From contig NZ_CP154260.1 of the NCBI RefSeq assembly GCF_039545795.1, forward strand, positions 7,126,001 through 7,190,000: a DNA stretch of 64,000 nucleotides, written 5' to 3'. Below, one piece after another: positions 8,156 through 15,739 of this stretch. How positions within the stretch are numbered: position 1 is the first letter of the stretch; every line of letters starts with the position of its first letter. The notes beneath the pieces were generated by a model. The model searched no databases. It was not told the origin of the DNA and saw only the letters and a list, made by a program, of their open reading frames with translations. This stretch comes from Chitinophaga niabensis (lineage in GTDB: Bacteria; Bacteroidota; Bacteroidia; Chitinophagales; Chitinophagaceae). A program made the translations under genes and the position numbers.

Positions 8156-10879
8156 ATGAGAACGCTGGTAATATTAACCTTTCTGGCCGGCATTTTCGCA
8201 GGCTGCCGGCCTGCGCCTGCTCCCCGTCATTTCAGGATCGGCTTCTCCCAATGCGGGGATGCAGACCATTGGAGAAAATCCATGCTGGCAGAAATGCAAC
8301 GGGAACTTTCTTTCCACCCGGGTATGGAGCTGATCTATAAACAGGCGGATGATAACAGCAGTGTACAGGTAAAGCAGGTAAAGGAATTACTGGCGGAGGG
8401 CATCGACCTGCTCATTATTTCTCCCAATGAGGCCAGTCCGCTTACACCTGTAGTGGAAGAGGTATATAATAAAGGTATCCCGGTGATTGTGGTGGACAGG
8501 AAAATTGCTTCTACGAAATACACCAATTATATAGGGGCAGATAATTACGAGATAGGAAAGATAGCAGGGGAATATGTGGCAGGTTTGCTGAAAGGGAAAG
8601 GAAATGTAATAGAAGTGGTAGGCCTTCCGGCATCTTCACCGGCTATTGAAAGAAGGCGGGGTTTCCAGGATGGGTTGAGCAAATACCCGGAAGTGCAGAT
8701 CCTGGAGCAGGTGCATGGGGATTGGGTAAAACAGAAATCCGAAGCGGCTTTAAATAAGATCAGCACCAGCCTGCCATTGGCAGACCTGATCTTTGCGCAT
8801 AACGATGTGATGGCATTGGGAGCAAGGGAGGCTTGTTTGAAAGCCGGTGTGCAACATACCCGGATCATTGGAGTGGATGCTTTATCCGGTAAAGGGGGTG
8901 GATTGGAAATGGTGTCTGGTGGTTTGCTCACAGCATCTTTATTATATCCAACCGGAGGAACGGAAGCGATCCGTAATGCGCTGCATATCTTACAACATCA
9001 GCCACTTCCCAAAGAAACCTTCCTGCAAACGCTGGTGGTGGATTCCACCAATGTGCGGATGATGGTTTTGCAATCAGATAAGATCCTGAACCAGCAGAAG
9101 GATATAGAACTGCAGCAGCAGATGCTGGCAGAACAGAAAAGAGTGTATAACAGCCAGCGGACGATGTTGTATATACTGGGCATCACTTTGGCGTTTGCGC
9201 TGATCTTTGCCAGCCTGTTATGGTACTCCAGGAACCTGAACCAGAAGATCAATAAAAAACTGGCCCTGCAGAATGATGAGATCAGCCGGCAGAGTAAACA
9301 ACTCATGGAAATGAGTGCGGAAGCGGCCAAAGCCAATGAAGCGCGCATCGATTTCTTCACCAATATTTCCCATGAGATCAGAACACCACTTACACTGATC
9401 ATTGGGCCGCTGGATGAAATGCTGCAGCATTCAAAACTACAGGGGGCAGACAGGCAGCAGCTTTCGCTGGTGCGCAGGAATGCCAACCGCCTCTTGCACC
9501 TGGTGAATCAATTGATTGATTTCCGTAAACTGGAATTCAGTAAAATGCAGGTGAAGGCATCAGAGAATGACCTGGTGCAGTTCAGTAATGAGATCATTGA
9601 GATCTTTCAGCAGATAGCCCGGAAAAGAAGGATCGATTGCCGGTTGGTGACTTCGGAAAGAAGACTGCCGGTTTGGATGGATACGGGCATGATGGATAAA
9701 GTGTTGTTCAATCTCTTGTCCAACGCCTTTAAGTTTACAACGGACAATGGTTCCATCACGGTTATCCTGGAAAAGAAAGAGGGGCAGGCTTTGATAAAGG
9801 TGCAGGATACAGGTATTGGTATGTCTCCGGAAGTAATGCAGCATGCTTTTGATATCTTTTACCAGGGCGATGTAGATAATCACAAAGGCTCGGGGTTAGG
9901 GCTGGCGCTTTGTAAAGAGCTGGTGCAATTGCATCATGGTACTATTACTGCCAGCAGTGAAAAGCATAAAGGCACAGTATTCACGGTGGCGCTGCCTTTA
10001 GGGAAAGAGCATTTCCAGCTGGAGGAACTGGCTATTGCCGCTACCAAAGAAGAAGAACAGGAATTCTATATGGCGGACCTTATGCCTGTAACCGATCTGC
10101 CGGAAGAGCAGAAGGCGCAGGAAAAAAAAGGCGTACTGCTTTTGGTTGAAGATAATCCCGAGATGCGGAGCTTTATCAAATACCGTTTGTCCAATGAATA
10201 CGAGGTGCTGGAAGCGGAGAACGGACAGCAGGGATTGCAGCTGGCTTTTGAATACCTGCCGGATGGTATTATCTGTGATGTGATGATGCCGGTAAAAGAC
10301 GGGCATGCTTTGCTGAAGGAGATCAAAACCGATGTGCGCACGGCGCATATTCCTGTTATCTTATTAACGGCCCGTACTTCTGCAGAACAGCAGGTGGAAG
10401 GATTGCAGAATAAAGCGGATGCTTACATCACCAAACCCTTCGACTTTAAAATACTGCGGCATACCCTGAATAGTTTGCTGGTGAACAGGAACCAGCTAAA
10501 GGAACACTTCACGGCGGATATTCCGGCAGGATTGAGAGGTGCTATTTCTAAGAAGGCTGATCTTCGTTTTGTATCCGAATTCACTTCTATTGTAGAAAGT
10601 AATATCGGGAATGAAGAGTTCTCTATTGAGAATATCTACAAGCAGATGAATATTTCCAAAGTGCAGTTATACCGGAAAGTAAAAGCGCTGATCGGCACGA
10701 ATATCAATGAGTACATCCTAAATACGCGGTTGCAGAAGGCACGGTATTTCCTGCAGCATGAAGATATTTCAGTGGCAGAGGTAGCGTATAGAACAGGATT
10801 TTCCTCGCCAGCTTATTTTTCAACAGTGTTCAAATATAAGCTGGGAGTTTCTCCTACTGCGTTCAAAGGGAAGCGCTAG
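8156..10879 (+). CDS. Hybrid two-component sensor/regulator with periplasmic sugar-binding sensor (fructose-type HTCS)
   Basis: Single-chain signal transducer that should sense a sugar in the periplasm and activate the adjacent fructan operon. Order of domains: lipoprotein-like signal (AGIFAGC), type I periplasmic-binding-protein sensor (about residues 25-300), transmembrane helix (about 337-358), HisKA with SHEIRTPL (phospho-acceptor His406), HATPase with DTGIGMS (551-557) and GSGLGLAL (578-585), receiver domain with VEDN (664-667), phospho-acceptor Asp708 (ICDVMMP) and Lys760 (TKPF), then an AraC-type HTH at the C-terminus (about 800-907). This PBP-sensor layout matches the characterised Bacteroides thetaiotaomicron fructose sensor BT1754 rather than the beta-propeller type, so fructose is the likely ligand. 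All catalytic residues are present. Decayed copies of its last codons follow the stop. Confidence 0.93.
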   Translation: MRTLVILTFLAGIFAGCRPAPAPRHFRIGFSQCGDADHWRKSMLAEMQRELSFHPGMELIYKQADDNSSVQVKQVKELLAEGIDLLIISPNEASPLTPVVEEVYNKGIPVIVVDRKIASTKYTNYIGADNYEIGKIAGEYVAGLLKGKGNVIEVVGLPASSPAIERRRGFQDGLSKYPEVQILEQVHGDWVKQKSEAALNKISTSLPLADLIFAHNDVMALGAREACLKAGVQHTRIIGVDALSGKGGGLEMVSGGLLTASLLYPTGGTEAIRNALHILQHQPLPKETFLQTLVVDSTNVRMMVLQSDKILNQQKDIELQQQMLAEQKRVYNSQRTMLYILGITLAFALIFASLLWYSRNLNQKINKKLALQNDEISRQSKQLMEMSAEAAKANEARIDFFTNISHEIRTPLTLIIGPLDEMLQHSKLQGADRQQLSLVRRNANRLLHLVNQLIDFRKLEFSKMQVKASENDLVQFSNEIIEIFQQIARKRRIDCRLVTSERRLPVWMDTGMMDKVLFNLLSNAFKFTTDNGSITVILEKKEGQALIKVQDTGIGMSPEVMQHAFDIFYQGDVDNHKGSGLGLALCKELVQLHHGTITASSEKHKGTVFTVALPLGKEHFQLEELAIAATKEEEQEFYMADLMPVTDLPEEQKAQEKKGVLLLVEDNPEMRSFIKYRLSNEYEVLEAENGQQGLQLAFEYLPDGIICDVMMPVKDGHALLKEIKTDVRTAHIPVILLTARTSAEQQVEGLQNKADAYITKPFDFKILRHTLNSLLVNRNQLKEHFTADIPAGLRGAISKKADLRFVSEFTSIVESNIGNEEFSIENIYKQMNISKVQLYRKVKALIGTNINEYILNTRLQKARYFLQHEDISVAEVAYRTGFSSPAYFSTVFKYKLGVSPTAFKGKR

Positions 10880-10984
10880 TTATTTCTTCGCCGCGGTCAA
10901 AGGGAGAGCGTTGTGCCTTTCTCTTACTGCGTTCAAAAGGGAACGCTGTACCTTTCTCCTACTGTATTTAAAGGAAAGCGTTGA
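10880..10984 (+). repeat. Decayed tandem copies of the hybrid-sensor gene's 3' end
   Basis: The gene ends with the bases for VSPTAFKGKR-stop at 10,847-10,879. The segments 10,916-10,950 and 10,951-10,984 repeat that 34-35-bp tail (CTCTTACTGCGTTCAAAAGG and CTCCTACTGTATTTAAAGGA), and a shorter remnant (GTCAAAGGGAGAGCGTTG) lies at 10,896-10,913. The bases at 10,880-10,895 (TTATTTCTTCGCCGCG) copy the 3' end of the convergent H1-like gene at 10,986. So both convergent genes have their tails duplicated in a 105-bp junction. No ordinary terminator hairpin was seen here. Confidence 0.85.
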
Positions 10985-10985
10985 A

Positions 10986-11426
10986 TTATTTCTTCGCTGC
11001 GCCTTTCTTTTTCGTTGCAGCTTTTTTAGCGGCAGATTTCTTTGGAGCACTTGCTTTTGCTGCTTTCTTCGGCGCTTTAGCTTTTGGCTCTTTTGCTTTT
11101 TTTGCGACTGCTTTTTTCGGAGCGGTTGCTTTTTTTGCTTTCTTTGAGTCGGCTGTTTTTTGATCTGTTTCTTGCTTGGGAGCAGTAGCTTTTTTCGCAG
11201 CTTCTTTCTTAGGAGCTGTTACTTTTTTGGCGGCTGCTTTCTTCGGCGTAGCTGTTTTCTTTTCAGCTCCGGCTGCTAATAGCTTACTCGCTTTTTTCAC
11301 ATGGCGGTTGAATTTCTTTTCTCCAACAGTTTCTTTCAGATCAGTAAAAGTAGTTTGGAGCGTGGTGGCAATCTGCTCACGTAATGCATGCTTAACCTTA
11401 ACAGGTTCTTTCTTGGACTTGGCCAT
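10986..11426 (-). CDS. Histone H1-like lysine/alanine-rich DNA-binding protein
   Basis: Small nucleoid-associated protein that probably binds DNA through its charged tail. The first 55 residues form a short, ordered-looking region (MAKSKKEPVKVKHALREQIA...). The remaining 90 are low-complexity repeats of Lys, Ala and Pro (PKKAAAKK, APKKEAAKK, SAPKKSAAKK), like the C-terminal tail of histone H1 and of the Hc1-type proteins of many Bacteroidota. There is no enzymatic motif. The 146-residue size fits the group. It converges on the hybrid sensor, with the tail-repeat junction between. The opposite strand is also open over part of this region only because of the skewed codon content. Confidence 0.85.
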   Translation of the reverse strand: MAKSKKEPVKVKHALREQIATTLQTTFTDLKETVGEKKFNRHVKKASKLLAAGAEKKTATPKKAAAKKVTAPKKEAAKKATAPKQETDQKTADSKKAKKATAPKKAVAKKAKEPKAKAPKKAAKASAPKKSAAKKAATKKKGAAKK

Positions 11427-11598
11427 TATTCATTTATCGTTTAGTGAAGGACTGTAAATTTAACAATAAGATAATATACCCAATGTTAAGTTTTGGTATG
11501 AATTGCAAGCTGATACCTTGTGAAATGAAGTGAAATAATTTGAAACTGTTCCCCACAAATTGCCCCATAAAAATGGCCTGAATAGTTATATTTAACCC

Positions 11599-12585
11599 AT
11601 GCATCGTTTTTGTTTAATATTGATCGTGTTGCTGGCAGGTGTTTTCAGTGTAAGCGCGCAGGCGCCAAGGCATTATGTTTGTTATCGTACTACAGGTACT
11701 TCTCCGGACTGGCAAAACATCCCATGGACAGAAGATTTCCTGGATATAGAAGGCACAGCCAAACCCATTCCGCTCTACCGTACCCGTGTGAAAATGCAAT
11801 GGGATGATACCTGCCTTTATGTACTGGCAGAACTGGAAGAACCACATATCCGGGGTACCCTCCGTCAGCGGGATACCATCATCTTTCATGACAATGATTT
11901 TGAAGTGTTCATTGACCCTGACGGCGATACACATCAATACTATGAGATAGAGATCAATGCCCTCAATACGGTAATGGACCTGTTCATGGTAAAACCCTAT
12001 CGCAATGGCGGGCAGGCTATGATCAACTGGGATGCAAAAGGGCTCCGTACGGCAGTTCGGTTCAATGGAACTTTAAATAACCCGGCAGACAAGGATTCTT
12101 CCTGGACGGTGGAAATGGCCATCCCTTTCAGGGCACTGGCTTTTTATGGCCGCCGTTCCCTGGTGCAGGATGGCAGCACCTGGCGGATCAACTTCTCCCG
12201 GGTGCAGTGGCAAATGGATATTGTAGACGGGCAGTATGTTAAACGGCCCCGTACCCCGGAATACAATTGGGTATGGTCTCCGCAGGGTATGATCAATATG
12301 CATGCACCGGAACATTGGGGTTATCTTCAATTCAGTGTGCAGCGCCCAGGTGTTTTCAAAGAACCGGTGATAGCAGCGGCGGCAAATGAGTTGTGGAACA
12401 TCTATTACCGCCAGAAGCAATACTGGGAACAGCATAAATCTTATGCAAAAAATACGGAGGCATTGGGTATCAATTCCCCCGCAGTAATAGAAGGTACTAC
12501 TTTGCAATTTTCGGCATCTATCCAGGAAGCCGGTTATATTACCATTATAAACCAGGAAGGAAAAATCACATCTCGCCATGAATAA
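11599..12585 (+). CDS. Secreted CBM9-like carbohydrate-binding protein
   Basis: Periplasmic or surface protein whose central region (about residues 30-240) looks like the CBM9-like domain (PF06452-type) first seen in xylanases: WEDFLDIEG-type opening here as WTEDFLDIEGTAKP, then VKMQWDDTCLYVLAELEEPH, FHDNDFEVFIDPDGD and YYEIEINALNTVMDLF. A signal peptide, MHRFCLILIVLLAGVFSVSA, precedes it. The last 80 residues carry no known domain and contain a Trp/Tyr-rich helix. Its final codons overlap the start of the next gene by 8 bp, so the two products are made together, and the pair probably acts on one glycan. Binding rather than catalysis is the expected role. Confidence 0.8.
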   Translation: MHRFCLILIVLLAGVFSVSAQAPRHYVCYRTTGTSPDWQNIPWTEDFLDIEGTAKPIPLYRTRVKMQWDDTCLYVLAELEEPHIRGTLRQRDTIIFHDNDFEVFIDPDGDTHQYYEIEINALNTVMDLFMVKPYRNGGQAMINWDAKGLRTAVRFNGTLNNPADKDSSWTVEMAIPFRALAFYGRRSLVQDGSTWRINFSRVQWQMDIVDGQYVKRPRTPEYNWVWSPQGMINMHAPEHWGYLQFSVQRPGVFKEPVIAAAANELWNIYYRQKQYWEQHKSYAKNTEALGINSPAVIEGTTLQFSASIQEAGYITIINQEGKITSRHE

Positions 12586-13648
12586 ACGCGACTTCATGAA
12601 ATCGCTGGGGCTTGGAAGCCTCGCATTCATTCAACCTGCCACGCTGATCTCATCAGTTCCTGTTCCCCCTAAAAAAGTACAGCACAGGGTATGGATCAAC
12701 CCCGATCATAAAGACACTGCAGCTGAGCTGAAACAACGCTACCAGGAATACAAACAAGCCGGCATTGGTGTGATCTATTTTGAAGAAGACAGTCCGCTGC
12801 ATTTTAAAACCGCTAAAGAAGTGGGTATTGCTGCCCATCGCTGGTTCTGGACAATGAACAGGGGGGATAAGGACCTGCTGGCGAATCATCCGGAATGGTA
12901 TTCGCAGAACAGGAAGGGAGAATCCTGTGCTACGCATCCGCCATATGTTGGGTACTATCGTTTCCTTTGTCCGAATAAGGAAGGGGTGGTGGAACACCTG
13001 AAAAAGCAAGCGGAAGAGATCTTATCCAAAGATTATGTGGATGGCCTGCATCTTGATTATATCCGTTTTGTAGATGTGATATTGCCGGTGAACCTCTGGG
13101 AGAATTACAAAATTGACCAATCGAAAGAGTTGCCGGAATACGATTTCTGCTATTGCGAAACCTGCCGCAGCAAATATAAAAGTGCCTATGGCCTAGATCC
13201 TCTGGAAATAGAACATCCTGATCAAAGCCCTTCCTGGCGTAAGTTCCGGTACGACAGTATCAGCAATGTGGTACGTAACATGTCCGCCGTAGCGCGTCAG
13301 CATAAAAAGCCCATTACGGCAGCAGTATTCCCTACACCAGAGATCGCCAAACGTATTGTGCGGCAGGATTGGGTAAATTGGCCTTTGGATGCCGTTTGCC
13401 CCATGATCTATCATGGCTTCTACCGGGAAAGTGTGAAGTGGATAGGCGATGCGGTATCTGAGGGGGTGAAGGCATTGCGGGGGAGTTTTCCACTCTATGC
13501 TGGATTGTACCTCCCGGATTTTAAGGGGGATGATGAACAGGTCCGGCAGGGTATTAAGCTGGCATTGGAAAATGGGGCCGCGGGAGTGTCTGTCTTTGGG
13601 AAACTGACACCTTCCTTATTGAATGTGTTAAGGAGTACCATATCTTGA
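12578..13648 (+). CDS. GHL10-like secreted glycoside hydrolase (TIM barrel)
   Basis: Probable glycosidase of the GHL10/DUF187-type clan (PF02638-like), a TIM barrel related to GH families with unclear substrates. The N-terminus MNKRDFMKSLGLGSLAF resembles a Tat-like or twin-charged export signal (KRDFMKSLG). Strand motifs of the barrel are visible in AGIGVIYFEED, HRWFWTMNRG, VDGLHLDYIRF (Asp-Tyr-Ile-Arg typical of the family), ITAAVFPTPE and VCPMIYHGFY. A Cys pair, CYCETCRSKY at about residue 190, could bind a metal. At 356 residues it is slightly shorter than many relatives. It overlaps the CBM9-like gene by 8 bp, ATG within the upstream stop region. Fold is likely; catalytic role is inferred. 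Confidence 0.75.
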   Translation: MNKRDFMKSLGLGSLAFIQPATLISSVPVPPKKVQHRVWINPDHKDTAAELKQRYQEYKQAGIGVIYFEEDSPLHFKTAKEVGIAAHRWFWTMNRGDKDLLANHPEWYSQNRKGESCATHPPYVGYYRFLCPNKEGVVEHLKKQAEEILSKDYVDGLHLDYIRFVDVILPVNLWENYKIDQSKELPEYDFCYCETCRSKYKSAYGLDPLEIEHPDQSPSWRKFRYDSISNVVRNMSAVARQHKKPITAAVFPTPEIAKRIVRQDWVNWPLDAVCPMIYHGFYRESVKWIGDAVSEGVKALRGSFPLYAGLYLPDFKGDDEQVRQGIKLALENGAAGVSVFGKLTPSLLNVLRSTIS

Positions 13649-13652
13649 GCCT

Positions 13653-14339
13653 ATGTCAAGCCTATGTGAAGCATTGTTGGGGTTATCTGTTCCCCTGTTA
13701 TGGCTCCTCTTTTTACTGGAAAATGCAGGGATCACTTTCCTCGTTTTGTATATCGGGCGGCTGGTGCAGGGGAGGCGGAATGTTTATACTCCCAGGGAAT
13801 GGGGCATTTGTGCCATCACGAATGTATTGAACACGGTAGTGACCTATGCCGGCTTCTGGATGTGGAAGGAAGAGTGGATCACTATTACGATGGGGGTTAA
13901 TTGGGGCATTATACCTGACTTCCTGCTCCTGTTCTTTGCCATGGACCTGCTGATGTTTGTATTCCACTTCGTCATTCATAAAACCTTTCTCTTTAAAGCG
14001 GTGCATCAACTGCACCATGAAGCCATACATCCGAAACCGATAGATCTTTTTATATTACACCCTATTGAAACAATGGCTTTTGGTGGAATGTGGCTGGCTT
14101 TATTGCTGCTGTATCCTTTTTCCATCTATGCCATTGTGATCTACCTGGTGGTAAATGTGGTGTTCGGGTTAACAGGTCACCTGGGGATGGAGCCATTACC
14201 TGCGGCAGTCCGCAACCTTCCTGTGATGAAATACCTGGGTACTTCCACTTTCCATCATGATCATCACCAGGATGTACAATATAACTTTGGTTTTTACACC
14301 AGTATCTGGGACCGGTTGTTCGGGACGCATAAGCATTAA
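13653..14339 (+). CDS. Sterol desaturase / fatty acid hydroxylase family membrane protein
   Basis: Integral-membrane di-iron oxygenase of the fatty acid hydroxylase superfamily (PF04116). The histidine boxes are in order: HFVIH (residues 105-109), HQLHH (118-122), and a C-terminal GHLGMEP plus FHHDHHQD that supply the remaining iron ligands. Four or so hydrophobic helices surround them. It probably hydroxylates or desaturates a lipid; the substrate is unknown. The ATG at 13653 is chosen as it precedes the first membrane helix directly. The gene lies 4 bp after the glycosidase stop and 9 bp before the antiporter gene, suggesting read-through transcription, though the functions are not obviously linked. 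Confidence 0.88.
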   Translation: MSSLCEALLGLSVPLLWLLFLLENAGITFLVLYIGRLVQGRRNVYTPREWGICAITNVLNTVVTYAGFWMWKEEWITITMGVNWGIIPDFLLLFFAMDLLMFVFHFVIHKTFLFKAVHQLHHEAIHPKPIDLFILHPIETMAFGGMWLALLLLYPFSIYAIVIYLVVNVVFGLTGHLGMEPLPAAVRNLPVMKYLGTSTFHHDHHQDVQYNFGFYTSIWDRLFGTHKH

Positions 14340-14348
14340 AGCGAAGGC

Positions 14349-15608
14349 ATGGAAAATTACAGCGTAGTCATTATTATCCTGGCTGTTATGATCGGGTTGT
14401 CTGCCATTGCGGACAAGGTCAGGCTGCCCTATCCTATCTTACTGATCAGTGCAGGGATTGCAGTGGGTTTTATTCCCACCTTACCGAACATTGAGTTGAA
14501 CCCCGAAGTGGTTTTCCTGATCTTCCTTCCTCCTTTATTATATGACGCTGCCTTCAAAATCTCTTTCCGGCAATTCCGGACGAACATTAATACCATCAGC
14601 ACTTTAGCTATCTCACTGGTATTTATAACGGCAACGGGTATAGCCGTTACAGCCCATTACCTGATCCCCGGAATGACCTGGCCACTGTCTTTTGTATTGG
14701 GGGCTATCCTCTCTGCAACAGATGCTGTGGCGGCGATGAGTATTACAAAGGGGTTGGGGCTTTCGCACAAAACCAATACCATCCTGGAAGGGGAAAGCCT
14801 GGTGAATGATGCTTCAGCGCTGGTAGTTTACAGGTTTGCCGTGGCAGCTGTTACGGGTACTGCTTTTGTATTCTGGAAGGCCTCGCTGGAATTTGTGATC
14901 TTAATGGTGGGTGGTTTTTTAGTGGGTTTTTTTATGGCGAAGCTGCTGGGGAAGGTATTGCAATACGTGCATCGAAATTATCTTGTCACTATCGGTTTCA
15001 TGTTGCTGATGCCGTTTGTTACTTACCTGCTCGCAGAAGAAATGCATGTATCCGGTGTGATCGCAGTGGTGATGCTGGGTTTGGGTATTTCGCGGTTCAG
15101 CAGAAAATTGTTGCCGGATGGTTTACGCCAGCAGAGTAAATCTTTCTGGGATGTGATCATCTTCCTCCTGAACGGATTGATCTTTATTCTTATTGGTCTC
15201 CAGTTCCCTTATGTGGCCAAAAGCCTGGAAAGGGAACAGATCATCCTGTATATCGGTTATGGTTTTATTATTACCCTAGTGGCTTTGGTGATACGGGTAG
15301 CGCGGGTATTTGGGCAACAGCTCAACCTGGAGCGGGCTTTTAAAAAAGGGAAGGGGCGGATCACGGAACATGCCCTGCTGGATTTTAAAAATAGCCTGAT
15401 CATCAGCTGGTCAGGTATGCGGGGAATTGTTTCCCTGGCTATCGCTATCGGGTTACCGGCAACTTTGAAGGATGGGAGTCCGTTTCCGCAGCGGGCCGCC
15501 ATTATATTTATTTCCATTGTGGTGGTTTTATTTACGCTCATAGGGCAGGGGCTTACTTTACCCTGGCTGGTAAGGAAGTTAAATACGGAGGAAAAGAAAA
15601 CTGTTTAA
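14349..15608 (+). CDS. CPA1-family Na+/H+ antiporter
   Basis: Inner-membrane cation:proton antiporter of the CPA1 (NhaP/NHE-like) family, involved in Na+ and pH homeostasis. About 12 hydrophobic helices cover the full 419 residues. The ion-binding helix contains GAILSATDAVAAMS, where Thr-Asp is the unwound exchange site, and the following EGESLVNDASALVVY holds the conserved Asn-Asp pair. A later SWSGMRGIVSLAIAIGLP segment is also family-typical. The cytoplasmic C-terminal extension is very short, unlike eukaryotic NHEs. It starts 9 bp after the hydroxylase gene. No regulatory element specific to it was seen. Confidence 0.93.
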   Translation: MENYSVVIIILAVMIGLSAIADKVRLPYPILLISAGIAVGFIPTLPNIELNPEVVFLIFLPPLLYDAAFKISFRQFRTNINTISTLAISLVFITATGIAVTAHYLIPGMTWPLSFVLGAILSATDAVAAMSITKGLGLSHKTNTILEGESLVNDASALVVYRFAVAAVTGTAFVFWKASLEFVILMVGGFLVGFFMAKLLGKVLQYVHRNYLVTIGFMLLMPFVTYLLAEEMHVSGVIAVVMLGLGISRFSRKLLPDGLRQQSKSFWDVIIFLLNGLIFILIGLQFPYVAKSLEREQIILYIGYGFIITLVALVIRVARVFGQQLNLERAFKKGKGRITEHALLDFKNSLIISWSGMRGIVSLAIAIGLPATLKDGSPFPQRAAIIFISIVVVLFTLIGQGLTLPWLVRKLNTEEKKTV

Positions 15609-15739
15609 TCTCCTTTTTTTTAAAAAATAATATAGCATTAGCCCCTGTTAGTGCATTTGTTAGCCCTTTTATTAACGTTTATTAATCCTTTTTTAATCCT
15701 CTTCTGCTTACTTAGCATTACGTTATGTAAATCATAAAA

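Noticed and set aside
10981..11163. Open frame antisense to the H1-like gene, rich in Phe and Ala
   Set aside because: It is the reverse complement of Lys/Ala codon repeats and has no independent signal.
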